A stretch of DNA of 64,000 bases from Janibacter sp. HTCC2649. GTDB lineage: Bacteria > Actinomycetota > Actinomycetes > Actinomycetales > Dermatophilaceae. Below, piece after piece: positions 25,408-33,296 of this stretch. Each line of letters starts with the position of its first letter. Positions within the stretch are counted from its first letter, which is position 1. A program made the translations under genes and the position numbers. Location: NCBI RefSeq assembly GCF_000152705.1, contig NZ_CH672413.1, forward strand, positions 1,959,978 through 2,023,977, written 5' to 3'. The notes beneath the pieces were generated by a model. The model ran no database searches. It was not told the DNA's origin and saw only the letters and a program-made list of their open reading frames with translations.

Positions 25408-27171
25408 TTAGAAGGCGAAGTTGAGGATGAGGACGAGGACACCCGCGATGATCGCGAGGGGAATCGTGCGCTGGAACCACGGACGGCCCGCTTCCTCGGG
25501 GTCGATGAGGTCCTCCTTGGGCGTCTCGGAGTAGACGAGACCCTTGAGCTCGGAGGCTGGTTTGGGCTTGGTGACCAGCGAGACGGCGACCGAGACGACG
25601 ATGTCGACGACGAACGCCGTGGACGCCGCGACGAAGCTGGCGCCCTGCCCCTCGAGCGGAATCACACCGAGGCTGGCCGTGCCGAACGAGTCCTTGGACA
25701 GGAACGCCACCGCGACCGCGGAGAGGGTTCCGGCGACGAGGCCGGCCCAACCAGCGGTCGGGGTCATGCGCTTCCAGAACATTCCGAGGATGAACGTCGC
25801 GAACAGCGGTGCGTTGAAGAACCCGAACAGCGTCTGGAGGTAGTCCATGATGTTCGAGAAGCCGCCGGCGATCGACGCCGTGAAGATGGCGATGATCGTG
25901 GCCGCAACCGTCGCGAGCCGACCGATGCGCAGGTAGTAGTCGTCGGCGCGGTCCTTGCGGATGTAGCGCTCCCACAGGTCATAGCTGAAGACCGTGTTGA
26001 AGGCCGAGATGTTGGCTGCCATGCCCGCCATGAACGCCGCGAGCAGACCGGCGATGGCCAGACCCAGGAGCCCGTTGGGCAGGACGTCACGCATGAGGAG
26101 CAGCAACGCGTCGTTGTACTTGACGCCCTCGCCGCTCGCGCCACCGGCAGGAGTGCCACCGTTCTTGAGGTCCATGATCTCCTGCACCAGCACGGCCGCA
26201 ACCATGCCGGGGAGGATGACGATGAACGGCACGAACATCTTGGGGAAGGCGCCGATGATCGGCGTCTTGCGGGCCGACGAGATCGAGTTCGAGGCCATGG
26301 CGCGCTGGACCTCGACGAAGTTCGTCGTCCAGTAGCCGAAGGACAGGACGAAGCCGAGACCGAAGACGATGCCGATGACGGAGAGGAAGCCGGAGTCGAA
26401 TCCGGTGAGGGCCTGCCCCGGCCAGGACTCGAGCTGCTGGGCTGCCGGTGCGACTCCCGCCTCGGGCGGAGCGGCCTCTGCGAAGGCGGTGAGCTTCTCC
26501 TTGAGGCCGCCGTAGCCGCCCACCCGGTGCAGACCGATGAGGGTCAGCGGGAGGAGCGAGGCGACGATGACGAAGAACTGCAGCACCTCGTTGTAGATCG
26601 CGGCCGAGAGACCACCGAGGGTGATGTAGGACAGCACGATGATCGCGGCCACGATGAGGGCGACCCAGAGGGGCCAACCGAGGAGCGCGTGGACGATGGA
26701 TCCGAGCAGGAAGAGGTTGACGCCGGCGATGAGGAGCTGGGCCACCGCGAAGCTGATCGCGTTGACGAGGTGCGCGCCCTTGCCGAAGCGCCGCAACATG
26801 AACTCGGGGACCGAGCGCACCTTGGAGCCGTAGTAGAACGGCATCATCACGATGCCGAGGAACAGCATCGCCGGGATGGCCCCGACCCAGAAGTAGTGCA
26901 CGGTCGGCAGGCCGTACTTTGCGCCGTTGGCCGACATGCCCATGATCTCGACGGCACCGAGGTTGGCCGAGATGAAGGCCAGACCGGTGACCCAGGCAGG
27001 CAATGACCGCCCTGAGAGGAAGAAGTCGATCGAGTCCGAGACGGCTCGCCGGGCGGCGAGGCCGATTCCCATGACGAAGACGAAGTACAACGCCACGATG
27101 ATGTAGTCGATGGCGTTGGCGTCGATGAGTGGCTCAGCGGCGATCAGTGCTGGTGCGAGGGCCGATGACAT
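25408..27171 (-). CDS. sodium:solute symporter (SSS family, sugar-type)
   Basis: 587-aa inner-membrane transporter with about 14 helices. SSS hallmarks are visible: YIIVALYFVFVMGIGLAARR, the GRSLPAWVTGLAFISANLGA region (helix 2), SYITLGGLSAAIYNEVLQFF, FGYWTTNFVEVQRAMAS and GLLGLAIAGLLAAFMAGMAA. The combination resembles SGLT-like glucose/galactose symporters more than proline or acetate permeases, so a sugar or inositol is the likely cargo. A GAGGAGG ribosome-binding site precedes the ATG. The gene is followed by a small membrane protein gene in the same operon. Confidence 0.9.
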   Translation of the reverse strand: MSSALAPALIAAEPLIDANAIDYIIVALYFVFVMGIGLAARRAVSDSIDFFLSGRSLPAWVTGLAFISANLGAVEIMGMSANGAKYGLPTVHYFWVGAIPAMLFLGIVMMPFYYGSKVRSVPEFMLRRFGKGAHLVNAISFAVAQLLIAGVNLFLLGSIVHALLGWPLWVALIVAAIIVLSYITLGGLSAAIYNEVLQFFVIVASLLPLTLIGLHRVGGYGGLKEKLTAFAEAAPPEAGVAPAAQQLESWPGQALTGFDSGFLSVIGIVFGLGFVLSFGYWTTNFVEVQRAMASNSISSARKTPIIGAFPKMFVPFIVILPGMVAAVLVQEIMDLKNGGTPAGGASGEGVKYNDALLLLMRDVLPNGLLGLAIAGLLAAFMAGMAANISAFNTVFSYDLWERYIRKDRADDYYLRIGRLATVAATIIAIFTASIAGGFSNIMDYLQTLFGFFNAPLFATFILGMFWKRMTPTAGWAGLVAGTLSAVAVAFLSKDSFGTASLGVIPLEGQGASFVAASTAFVVDIVVSVAVSLVTKPKPASELKGLVYSETPKEDLIDPEEAGRPWFQRTIPLAIIAGVLVLILNFAF

Positions 27172-27300
27172 CGGCGACCTCCTCGGATCGAGGGCGGCTC
27201 CACGAGCCCGAACGCCCCAAACCTACTCCCGCACCGTGCCGTATCGGGGGACCAGCACCGCCCCTGACCTGCGACGGTGGGCCAGATCCGCTGGCGCAGG

Positions 27301-27942
27301 TCACTCCACCGTGGCGACTCGCTCGGTGATCCAGTCGCCGAGTTCCTGCAAGGTCTCGAGAGTGATGCCGTGTCCGCCCGGGTCACGGCGCGAGCGGGTC
27401 GTGGCCCCGGACTCGTCGTGGAGGTAGGTCCACGTGCGATTGAGCAGTTCGCGCGGGATGACGTGGTCCTGGTCGCCCTGGGCCACGAAGGTCGAGGCCC
27501 CTTCCAGATGACCTGGCGCGACGGACAGGCCCACATCGAAAGGCAACGTGCCATACAGAACGGCCACGCCGGCATACCTCGTGGGGTTGTCGAGCAGCAG
27601 GCCGCCGGCGAAGGCGGCACCGCCGCTGAAGCCCACCAGGACGACGGGGCGCCCCTGCGGCGCAACATCATTGAGCCATGTGGTGAACCAGCTCATGGTC
27701 TGCTCGAGCGACTCGGCGATGGGGCGACCGATGCCGCGGTTGGCGAACCACGCGTAGCCGCCGCCTTCGGCGATCGGTGCCCGAACCGCGGCGTATGCCG
27801 GCCCCACCGGAAGGTGGTCGGCAAGACTCACGATCTGGGTCTCGTCCGACCCCCGCCCATGGAGGAGAACGACGAGGGGGGCGTCGGGTTCGGTCGAACC
27901 AGCCTGTGCGACAGCGGGTGCAGCGAAGTTGGCGTCGTTCAC
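27301..27942 (-). CDS. phospholipase/carboxylesterase (MhqD-like alpha/beta hydrolase)
   Basis: 213-aa serine hydrolase. The strand and oxyanion segment PLVVLLHGRGSDETQIVSLA, the nucleophile elbow VLVGFSGGAAFAGGLLL (Ser in GFSGG), the Asp in VAQGDQDHVIPREL and the His in DPGGHGITLETL form the catalytic triad. GTG at 27942 overlaps the stop codon of the glyoxalase gene by four bases. Together with that gene and the upstream MarR gene the order matches mhqR-mhqE-mhqD of Firmicutes, where the esterase helps in quinone resistance. Confidence 0.87.
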   Translation of the reverse strand: MNDANFAAPAVAQAGSTEPDAPLVVLLHGRGSDETQIVSLADHLPVGPAYAAVRAPIAEGGGYAWFANRGIGRPIAESLEQTMSWFTTWLNDVAPQGRPVVLVGFSGGAAFAGGLLLDNPTRYAGVAVLYGTLPFDVGLSVAPGHLEGASTFVAQGDQDHVIPRELLNRTWTYLHDESGATTRSRRDPGGHGITLETLQELGDWITERVATVE

Positions 27943-28445
27943 GCCGGGGCTTCGGTGACGATGCGGCCAGCGGTGCGGACGCCGGACCACTCGTTGATGG
28001 CGCCGGGGAGGTCGAGCGGGAGCACGGGTGCGAGGTCGTCGAACTCACCCCACTTCTCCACGGGGAGCATCCACATGATCTCGAACTCGTTGCCGTCGGG
28101 GTCCGTGCCATAGATGCTCTTGGTCGCACCGTGGTCGGACTCGCCCGAGTAGGCGTCGGCAGCGGTCAGGAGCTGGCGCGCGGTGTCGAGGTCCTCGATC
28201 GCGTCGACCTGCCAGGCCAGGTGATAGAGCCCGATACGACGCTTCGGGGTGGCGTCCGGCCCGACTGCAAAGAGGCCGAGGTCGTGGTGGTTGCCCGAGC
28301 GGGGCAGACGCAGGAAGGCCGCGCCCATGCGGGCCTCGCTCGCGGCGATCTCCATGCCGAACACCTCGGTGTAGAAGGCGACGGAGCGCGCGAGGTCGGA
28401 GACATAGAAGACGGCGTGGTTGAGGCGGACCGGGTTGATGCCCAT
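27939..28445 (-). CDS. glyoxalase/ring-cleavage dioxygenase-like protein (VOC superfamily)
   Basis: 168-aa VOC-fold protein with two beta-alpha-beta-beta-beta repeats. Metal ligands are recognisable: His10 in RLNHAVFYVSDL, a His in GLYHLAWQVD (about 75) and a Glu in DPDGNEFEIMWM (about 122), the 2-His-1-Glu set of catechol 2,3-dioxygenase-like enzymes. It is preceded by a perfect palindromic operator and a MarR gene and overlaps the esterase gene. By analogy with MhqE it may open quinone/hydroquinone rings or their thiol adducts. Confidence 0.87.
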   Translation of the reverse strand: MGINPVRLNHAVFYVSDLARSVAFYTEVFGMEIAASEARMGAAFLRLPRSGNHHDLGLFAVGPDATPKRRIGLYHLAWQVDAIEDLDTARQLLTAADAYSGESDHGATKSIYGTDPDGNEFEIMWMLPVEKWGEFDDLAPVLPLDLPGAINEWSGVRTAGRIVTEAPA

Positions 28446-28466
28446 GGCGAACTCCTTGACGTTGGT

Positions 28467-28484
28467 TAGTTGATCTTACAACTA
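28467..28484. promoter_or_regulatory. palindromic operator upstream of glyoxalase-esterase operon
   Basis: TAGTTG-ATCTTA-CAACTA, a perfect 6+6+6 inverted repeat 21 bp before the glyoxalase start and 75 bp after the MarR stop codon. Size and AT-rich composition are typical of MarR-family operators. Confidence 0.7.
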
Positions 28485-28559
28485 TCTCCAACGGAGCGCG
28501 GACGCGTTCTGTTCCGCGATGGGGCCAGGCGGGGACCCGGAAGTCCTCAGCGGCGCAGG

Positions 28560-29063
28560 TCAGGCGGGACTGTCGCGCGGGTCCTGCGGCGCGTGACCCA
28601 ACGGGTCGATCCTGGCGAGGATGGCGGCGAGGGCGTCCGACAGCGCTTCGGTCTGCGTCGACGTCAAGTTGTCAAAGACGCTCTCTCGCACCGCATTCAG
28701 GTGGCCGGGAGCCGCTGCCTCGAGCGCGTCGAAGCCGGCATCGGTGAGCGTGGCGTTGCTGGCTCGTCGGTCCTCGGGTGCCACGACACGCTCGACGAAG
28801 CCGCGATCCTCAAGGCGTCGGACGACATGGGACAGGCGCGGCAGGGTCGCGTTGGTCTGGAAGCCGAGCAGGGTCATGCGGAGCGTGCGATCCGGCGCGT
28901 CCGACAGCATCGCGAGCACTTGGTACTCGTAGTGGGTGAGGGCGCTCTCTCGCCGCAGCTGGGAGTCGAGCACTCCCGGCAGGCGCTCGGCCACCGCGAT
29001 CAGCCGCAGCCACGCGGTCATCTCGGTCTGGTCCAACCAGCGCGGTTCGTCCTTGCCACTCAC
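28560..29063 (-). CDS. MarR-family transcriptional regulator
   Basis: 167-aa winged-helix regulator. LTHYEYQVLAMLSDAPDRTL and TLLGFQTNATLPRLSHVVRR form the DNA-binding core, and DRGFVERVVAPEDRRASNAT is the wing with the characteristic DxR motif. No cysteine is visible, so a redox switch of OhrR type is unlikely; ligand binding is expected. GTG at 29063 sits 7 nt after a TAGGCT box (leaderless). The gene lies directly upstream of the glyoxalase-esterase operon on the same strand, with the operator between. Confidence 0.9.
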   Translation of the reverse strand: MSGKDEPRWLDQTEMTAWLRLIAVAERLPGVLDSQLRRESALTHYEYQVLAMLSDAPDRTLRMTLLGFQTNATLPRLSHVVRRLEDRGFVERVVAPEDRRASNATLTDAGFDALEAAAPGHLNAVRESVFDNLTSTQTEALSDALAAILARIDPLGHAPQDPRDSPA

Positions 29064-29070
29064 GATCGCG

Positions 29071-29076
29071 AGCCTA
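29071..29076 (-). promoter_or_regulatory. -10 box of leaderless MarR promoter
   Basis: On the minus strand GCTAGGCT; TAGGCT is followed by 7 nt (CGCGATC) and the GTG start. Confidence 0.55.
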
Positions 29077-29255
29077 GCCGGGCGCCGCCGCCCGCAGGCA
29101 GGGGCGAGGTCGGCGGCATTTCCAGGTCACCCTTGCCGCTGGCGAGAAGGTCTCCTGGAACGGTGGGTTCTGCGTCGTCCGCTGACCCTGCCCCCGGAAC
29201 GCGACGGTGCGGCATACGCCATCCCTTGCCATCGCGTCACGGCAGAGAGACAGTG

Positions 29256-31223
29256 ATGGGGACGGAGAAACGAAGGGTCGGGGTTGGTATGGGGCGCAGG
29301 GACCGCTGGGCAGCTTGGGTATCCGTGGGGGCGCTGACCGCCGCACTGGGGATCGCGACGGGGAGCCCGGCGTCGGCGTTCGCTCCGGTGACGGCGAGTC
29401 CCGCCCAGGACGTGTTCGCCCGGATGAGCGTGGCGCAACGGGTCGGCCAGTTGTTGATGGTCGGGACGCCCGCGACGGGGGTGAGTTCGGCGACGGCGAC
29501 CGCGATCGCCAGCTCGCACGTCGGCAACGTCATCCTCACCGGACGCAGCACTGCAGGAGTCAGCGCCACACGGACCGTCACGAACAACCTGAAGTCGCGC
29601 GCCACGACCTCGGCCACGTTCGGGGTGCCCCTCGCCATCGCGACCGATCAAGAAGGTGGTCAGGTCCAGGTCCTCCAGGGCAGTGGATTCACGCGTATGC
29701 CGTCCGCTCTCGTTCAGGGGACGTGGTCCACGACCACTCTGCGAACCAATGCGACGACCTATGGGCAGCAGCTGGCCGCGGCCGGGGTCAACCTCAACCT
29801 CGCCCCCGTCATGGACACGGTCCCGAGTGCTGCGTTCGCCCCGCAGAACATCCCCATCGGCTACTACGACCGCGAGTTCGGCTACACCCCCAGCACCGTC
29901 GGCAGCCACGGCAGCGCGTTCGTGAGCGGCATGCATGCGGCGGGGGTTGCCACGTCGGTCAAGCACTTCCCGGGACTCGGCCGGGTCACGGCCAACACCG
30001 ACACGACGTCGGGAGTGACCGACTCGCAGACCACGAGCACCGACCCCTACCTCCAACCGTTTGCCGACGGAGTCAGCGCGGGTGCGGACTTCCTCATGAT
30101 GTCGTCGGCGATCTACAGCAAGATCGACGCGACCCGACCCGCGGCCTTCTCCCCCACCATCGTGACCGGCATGGCGCGCCAGGGCCTGGGCTTTCGCGGC
30201 GTGATCATCAGTGATGACCTTGGCGCCGCCAAGCAGGTGTCCGGCTACACGGTGGGCGCCCGAGCGGTGAACTTCATCGCGGCGGGCGGCGACATGGTCC
30301 TCACCGTCAACCCGTCGCAGGCCGCGGCAATGGCGAGCAGCGTGATCTCCACGATGTCGTCGAACGCGTCCTTCCGGGCCAAGGTCAACGCCTCCGTGAT
30401 GCGGGTGCTCACGGTCAAGCAGCGCATGGGTCTGCTGCGACCCAACGGCGCCGTCCGCTCCACCGACGTCGATGAGGACGGCGGTCCCGACGTCATCGCT
30501 CGACGGATCAGCGATCGCGCGCTCCTGCTGTATCGCGGCAACGACATGGGCGCGTTGCAACCGACCGGAACCGACATCACCGGGGACTGGGGTTTCGCCA
30601 ACCTGGTGATCAGTGCGGGTGACTGGGACGGCGACCGGCACGCAGACGTGATCGCCCGCCGGGCCTCCGATGGAGCGCTTCTCCTCTACAGCGGCAACGG
30701 CCGTGGTGGACTGGGCAGCGGTCGGGTCATCGGCACCCACTGGGACACCCGAGACCGCATCCTTGCCATGGGCGACCTCAGTGGCGACTCCCACCCCGAC
30801 CTGTTGGCCACCGACCCCAGCGGCGCCCTCCACCTCTATCGCGGCAACGGCGTCGGCGGGTTCGGCACCGCATCGGTCATCGGGCAGGGCTGGCAGTCAC
30901 TCGACCTGCTCGCCTCGGTCGGCGACTTCGACCGCGACGGGCATCCCGACCTCATCGCCAGGGTGAAGGGCGCCGGAACGCTCCGCCTCTATCGCAGCAA
31001 CGGTCTCGCCTCCTGGCGCACCACCCTCGCGATCCCCAGCTCGGGCTGGGGCAGCGTCAACGCCCTCGTGGGCCCGGGCGACTTCGACGGTGACGGCCTC
31101 AAGGACCTCATGGGCCGATCCGCCTCGACCGGCGCTCTCGTGCTCTATCCGGGCAACGGGGTCTCCGGCATTCGCAACGGCCCCGTTGTCGGCACCTTCA
31201 ACGGGATCGACCTCTTCGGCTGA
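29256..31223 (+). CDS. secreted GH3-like (NagZ-related) protein with C-terminal FG-GAP repeats
   Basis: 655-aa exported protein. The signal peptide lies within MGRRDRWAAWVSVGALTAAL and onward (cleavage near SPASAFA). The GH3 N-terminal TIM barrel covers about 45-395: MSVAQRVGQLLMVGTPATGV, FGVPLAIATDQEGGQVQVLQ, TSVKHFPGLGRVTANTDTTS and GVIISDDLGAAKQ with the nucleophile Asp. The NagZ Asp-His acid/base dyad (DSH/DTH after KHFPGHG) is not conserved here; the stretch reads NTDTTSGV. The C-terminal 250 residues have about five FG-GAP units, for example SAGDWDGDRHADVIARRASD. ATG at 29256 is used; 29289 is an alternative. The long upstream frame (from 28470) is antisense to MarR. Confidence 0.85.
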   Translation: MGTEKRRVGVGMGRRDRWAAWVSVGALTAALGIATGSPASAFAPVTASPAQDVFARMSVAQRVGQLLMVGTPATGVSSATATAIASSHVGNVILTGRSTAGVSATRTVTNNLKSRATTSATFGVPLAIATDQEGGQVQVLQGSGFTRMPSALVQGTWSTTTLRTNATTYGQQLAAAGVNLNLAPVMDTVPSAAFAPQNIPIGYYDREFGYTPSTVGSHGSAFVSGMHAAGVATSVKHFPGLGRVTANTDTTSGVTDSQTTSTDPYLQPFADGVSAGADFLMMSSAIYSKIDATRPAAFSPTIVTGMARQGLGFRGVIISDDLGAAKQVSGYTVGARAVNFIAAGGDMVLTVNPSQAAAMASSVISTMSSNASFRAKVNASVMRVLTVKQRMGLLRPNGAVRSTDVDEDGGPDVIARRISDRALLLYRGNDMGALQPTGTDITGDWGFANLVISAGDWDGDRHADVIARRASDGALLLYSGNGRGGLGSGRVIGTHWDTRDRILAMGDLSGDSHPDLLATDPSGALHLYRGNGVGGFGTASVIGQGWQSLDLLASVGDFDRDGHPDLIARVKGAGTLRLYRSNGLASWRTTLAIPSSGWGSVNALVGPGDFDGDGLKDLMGRSASTGALVLYPGNGVSGIRNGPVVGTFNGIDLFG

Positions 31224-31234
31224 CGGCCCTTCCC

Positions 31235-31282
31235 TTGCGTCCGCGCCGATGGTCGCGTTCTCGACCATCGGCGCGGACGTCA
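31235..31282. terminator. 17-bp stem terminator; also diverged copy 4 of the 48-bp repeat
   Basis: GTCCGCGCCGATGGTCG (31239-31255) and CGACCATCGGCGCGGAC (31262-31278) pair perfectly around a 6-nt loop, between convergent genes. The block is also 48 bp long, begins TTGCGTC and is preceded by CCCTTCCC exactly as copy 1 of the palindromic repeat, so it probably belongs to that family. Confidence 0.7.
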
Positions 31283-31298
31283 GCGGGGTGGAGTTGGG

Positions 31299-33296
31299 CT
31301 ACTCGACAGGTTCGGCGACAGCGGCACGGAACTGTGCGGCATACAGCTCCGCGAATGCGCCGCCGGAGGCGAGCAGGTCCGCGTGCGAACCCTGCTCGAC
31401 GATCCGACCGTTCTCCATGACGAGGATGAGGTCGGCATCGCGGATCGTCGAGAGACGGTGTGCGATGACGAAGCTCGTCCGGTCCTGCCGCAGCGCGGCC
31501 ATGGCCTGCTGCACGAGGAGCTCGGTGCGCGTGTCCACCGACGACGTGGCCTCATCGAGGATGAGGAGCGCCGGGTCGGAGAGGAAGGCGCGGGCAATGG
31601 TGATGAGCTGCTTCTCACCGGCGCTGATGTTGCCGCCCTCGGCGTCGAGCACCGTGTCGTAGCCGTCGGGCAGCGAGTGCACGAAGCGGTCGACGTAGGT
31701 CGCCTGGGCCGCAGCGATGACCTCGGCCTCGGTCGCATCGGGGCGACCGTAGGCGATGTTCTCGCGGATCGTCCCGCCGAACAGCCACGTGTCCTGCAGG
31801 ACCATCCCGATCTCGCCGCGCAGGTTGTGCCGGCTGAGGTCGGTGATGTCGACACCGTCGAGCGTGATGCGGCCGGAGTCGAGCTCGTAGAACCGCATGA
31901 TGAGGTTGACGAGGGTCGTCTTGCCCGCGCCGGTGGGTCCGACGATGGCGACCATCTGGCCCGGCTCGACGGTGAGGTCGAGGTGCTCGATGAGCGGTGT
32001 CTCGGGCACGTAGGAGAACGAGACGTCCTCGAACGCGACGCTCCCGTGGGGGTCGTCGAGGACGACGGGAGTGGCGCTCTCGGCCTGCTGCTCGGGGGCG
32101 TCGAGGACATCGAACACCCGCTCCGCAGAGGCGACTCCGGACTGCATGAGGTTCGCCATCGACGCCACCTGGGTGAGCGGCTGGGTGAACTGGCGGGAGT
32201 ACTGGATGAACGCCTGCACGTCACCCAGGCTCATCGATCCGCTCGCCACGCGCAGCCCACCGACGACGGCGATGATGACGTAGTTGAGGTTCCCGATGAA
32301 CATCATCGTCGGCATGATGATGCCGCTGATGAACTGCGCGCCGAAGCCCGCGTCGAAGAGGTCATCGTTCTTGGCCTTGAAGGAGGCGCGAACCTCATCC
32401 TGACGGCCGAAGACCTTGACGAGCTGGTGACCGGTGAAGGTCTCCTCGACGATGCCGTTGAGCTCGCCGGTCGACTTCCACTGCTGCACGAAGTGCTTCT
32501 GCGACCGCTTGCCGATGGCCGCCGTGACGAGCATCGTGATGGGGATCGTCACCAGCGCGATGAGGGCCAGCAGCGGCGAGATGTAGAGCATCATGACGAC
32601 CATCGCGATGACCGTCAGCAGCGAGGTGAGCAGCTGGCTCAGCGTCTGCTGGAGGCTCTGCGCCACGTTGTCGATGTCGTTGGTGACGCGGCTGAGGAGC
32701 TCGCCGCGCGGCTGGTTGTCGAAGTAGGGCAACGGCAACCGGTTGAGCTTGTCCTCGACGTCGCGTCGCAGGTTGAAGATCGTCCGGTTGACCGCGCCGG
32801 TGAGGATGAAGCTGCTGGCCCACTGCAACAGGCTCGCCACGACATAGATCGCGAGCACGAAGAGCAGGACGCGGCCGACGGCGCCGAAGTCGATGCCCGC
32901 GCCCGGGACGAGGTGCGGCATACCCGCGACGAGGTCGGCGAACGTGTCCTGACCATTGGCGCGCAGCCCGGCGACGATCTGGTCGACGGACCCCTCGGAC
33001 GGAAGCTTCTTGCCGACGAACCCGGCGAAGATGAGGTCGGTGGCCTTGCCGAGGATCTTGGGGCCGATGGCGTTGAGGATGACGCTGGCGAGCGCAAAGG
33101 CCAGGACGCCGTAGAGCGCGAGGCGTTCGGGCTTGAGCAGGCCGAGCAGACGCTTGGCCGACGGCTTGAAGTTCGTCGACTTCTCGGTCGGCTGACCGAT
33201 TCGCATGTGCGGCGGTCCACCTCGCTGCGACGCGGCTGGCCCCCGACGCTGCTCAGCTGCCTTCTCTTCCTCGGTGAGGATGCGGTCCCCGCTCAT
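31299..33296 (-). CDS. ABC exporter half, catalytic NBD with non-canonical signature
   Basis: 665-aa transmembrane-NBD fusion, second half of a heterodimeric multidrug-type exporter. Six membrane helices span about 80-390. NBD motifs are Walker A GPTGAGKTT, Q-loop GMVLQDTWLFGG, signature NISAGEKQLI (changed from LSGGQ), Walker B ALLILDEATSSVD with catalytic Glu, and H-loop VIAHRLSTI. The partner encoded just upstream has the complementary defects, so the dimer has one competent and one degenerate ATP site. ATG at 33296 (MSGDRILTEEEKAAEQ) overlaps the partner stop codon by four bases. The N-terminal 60 residues are hydrophilic. Confidence 0.92.
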   Translation of the reverse strand: MSGDRILTEEEKAAEQRRGPAASQRGGPPHMRIGQPTEKSTNFKPSAKRLLGLLKPERLALYGVLAFALASVILNAIGPKILGKATDLIFAGFVGKKLPSEGSVDQIVAGLRANGQDTFADLVAGMPHLVPGAGIDFGAVGRVLLFVLAIYVVASLLQWASSFILTGAVNRTIFNLRRDVEDKLNRLPLPYFDNQPRGELLSRVTNDIDNVAQSLQQTLSQLLTSLLTVIAMVVMMLYISPLLALIALVTIPITMLVTAAIGKRSQKHFVQQWKSTGELNGIVEETFTGHQLVKVFGRQDEVRASFKAKNDDLFDAGFGAQFISGIIMPTMMFIGNLNYVIIAVVGGLRVASGSMSLGDVQAFIQYSRQFTQPLTQVASMANLMQSGVASAERVFDVLDAPEQQAESATPVVLDDPHGSVAFEDVSFSYVPETPLIEHLDLTVEPGQMVAIVGPTGAGKTTLVNLIMRFYELDSGRITLDGVDITDLSRHNLRGEIGMVLQDTWLFGGTIRENIAYGRPDATEAEVIAAAQATYVDRFVHSLPDGYDTVLDAEGGNISAGEKQLITIARAFLSDPALLILDEATSSVDTRTELLVQQAMAALRQDRTSFVIAHRLSTIRDADLILVMENGRIVEQGSHADLLASGGAFAELYAAQFRAAVAEPVE

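Noticed and set aside
28470-29255. Upstream extension of the GH3-like gene
   Set aside because: The extension is antisense to the MarR gene and precedes a signal peptide that must be N-terminal.
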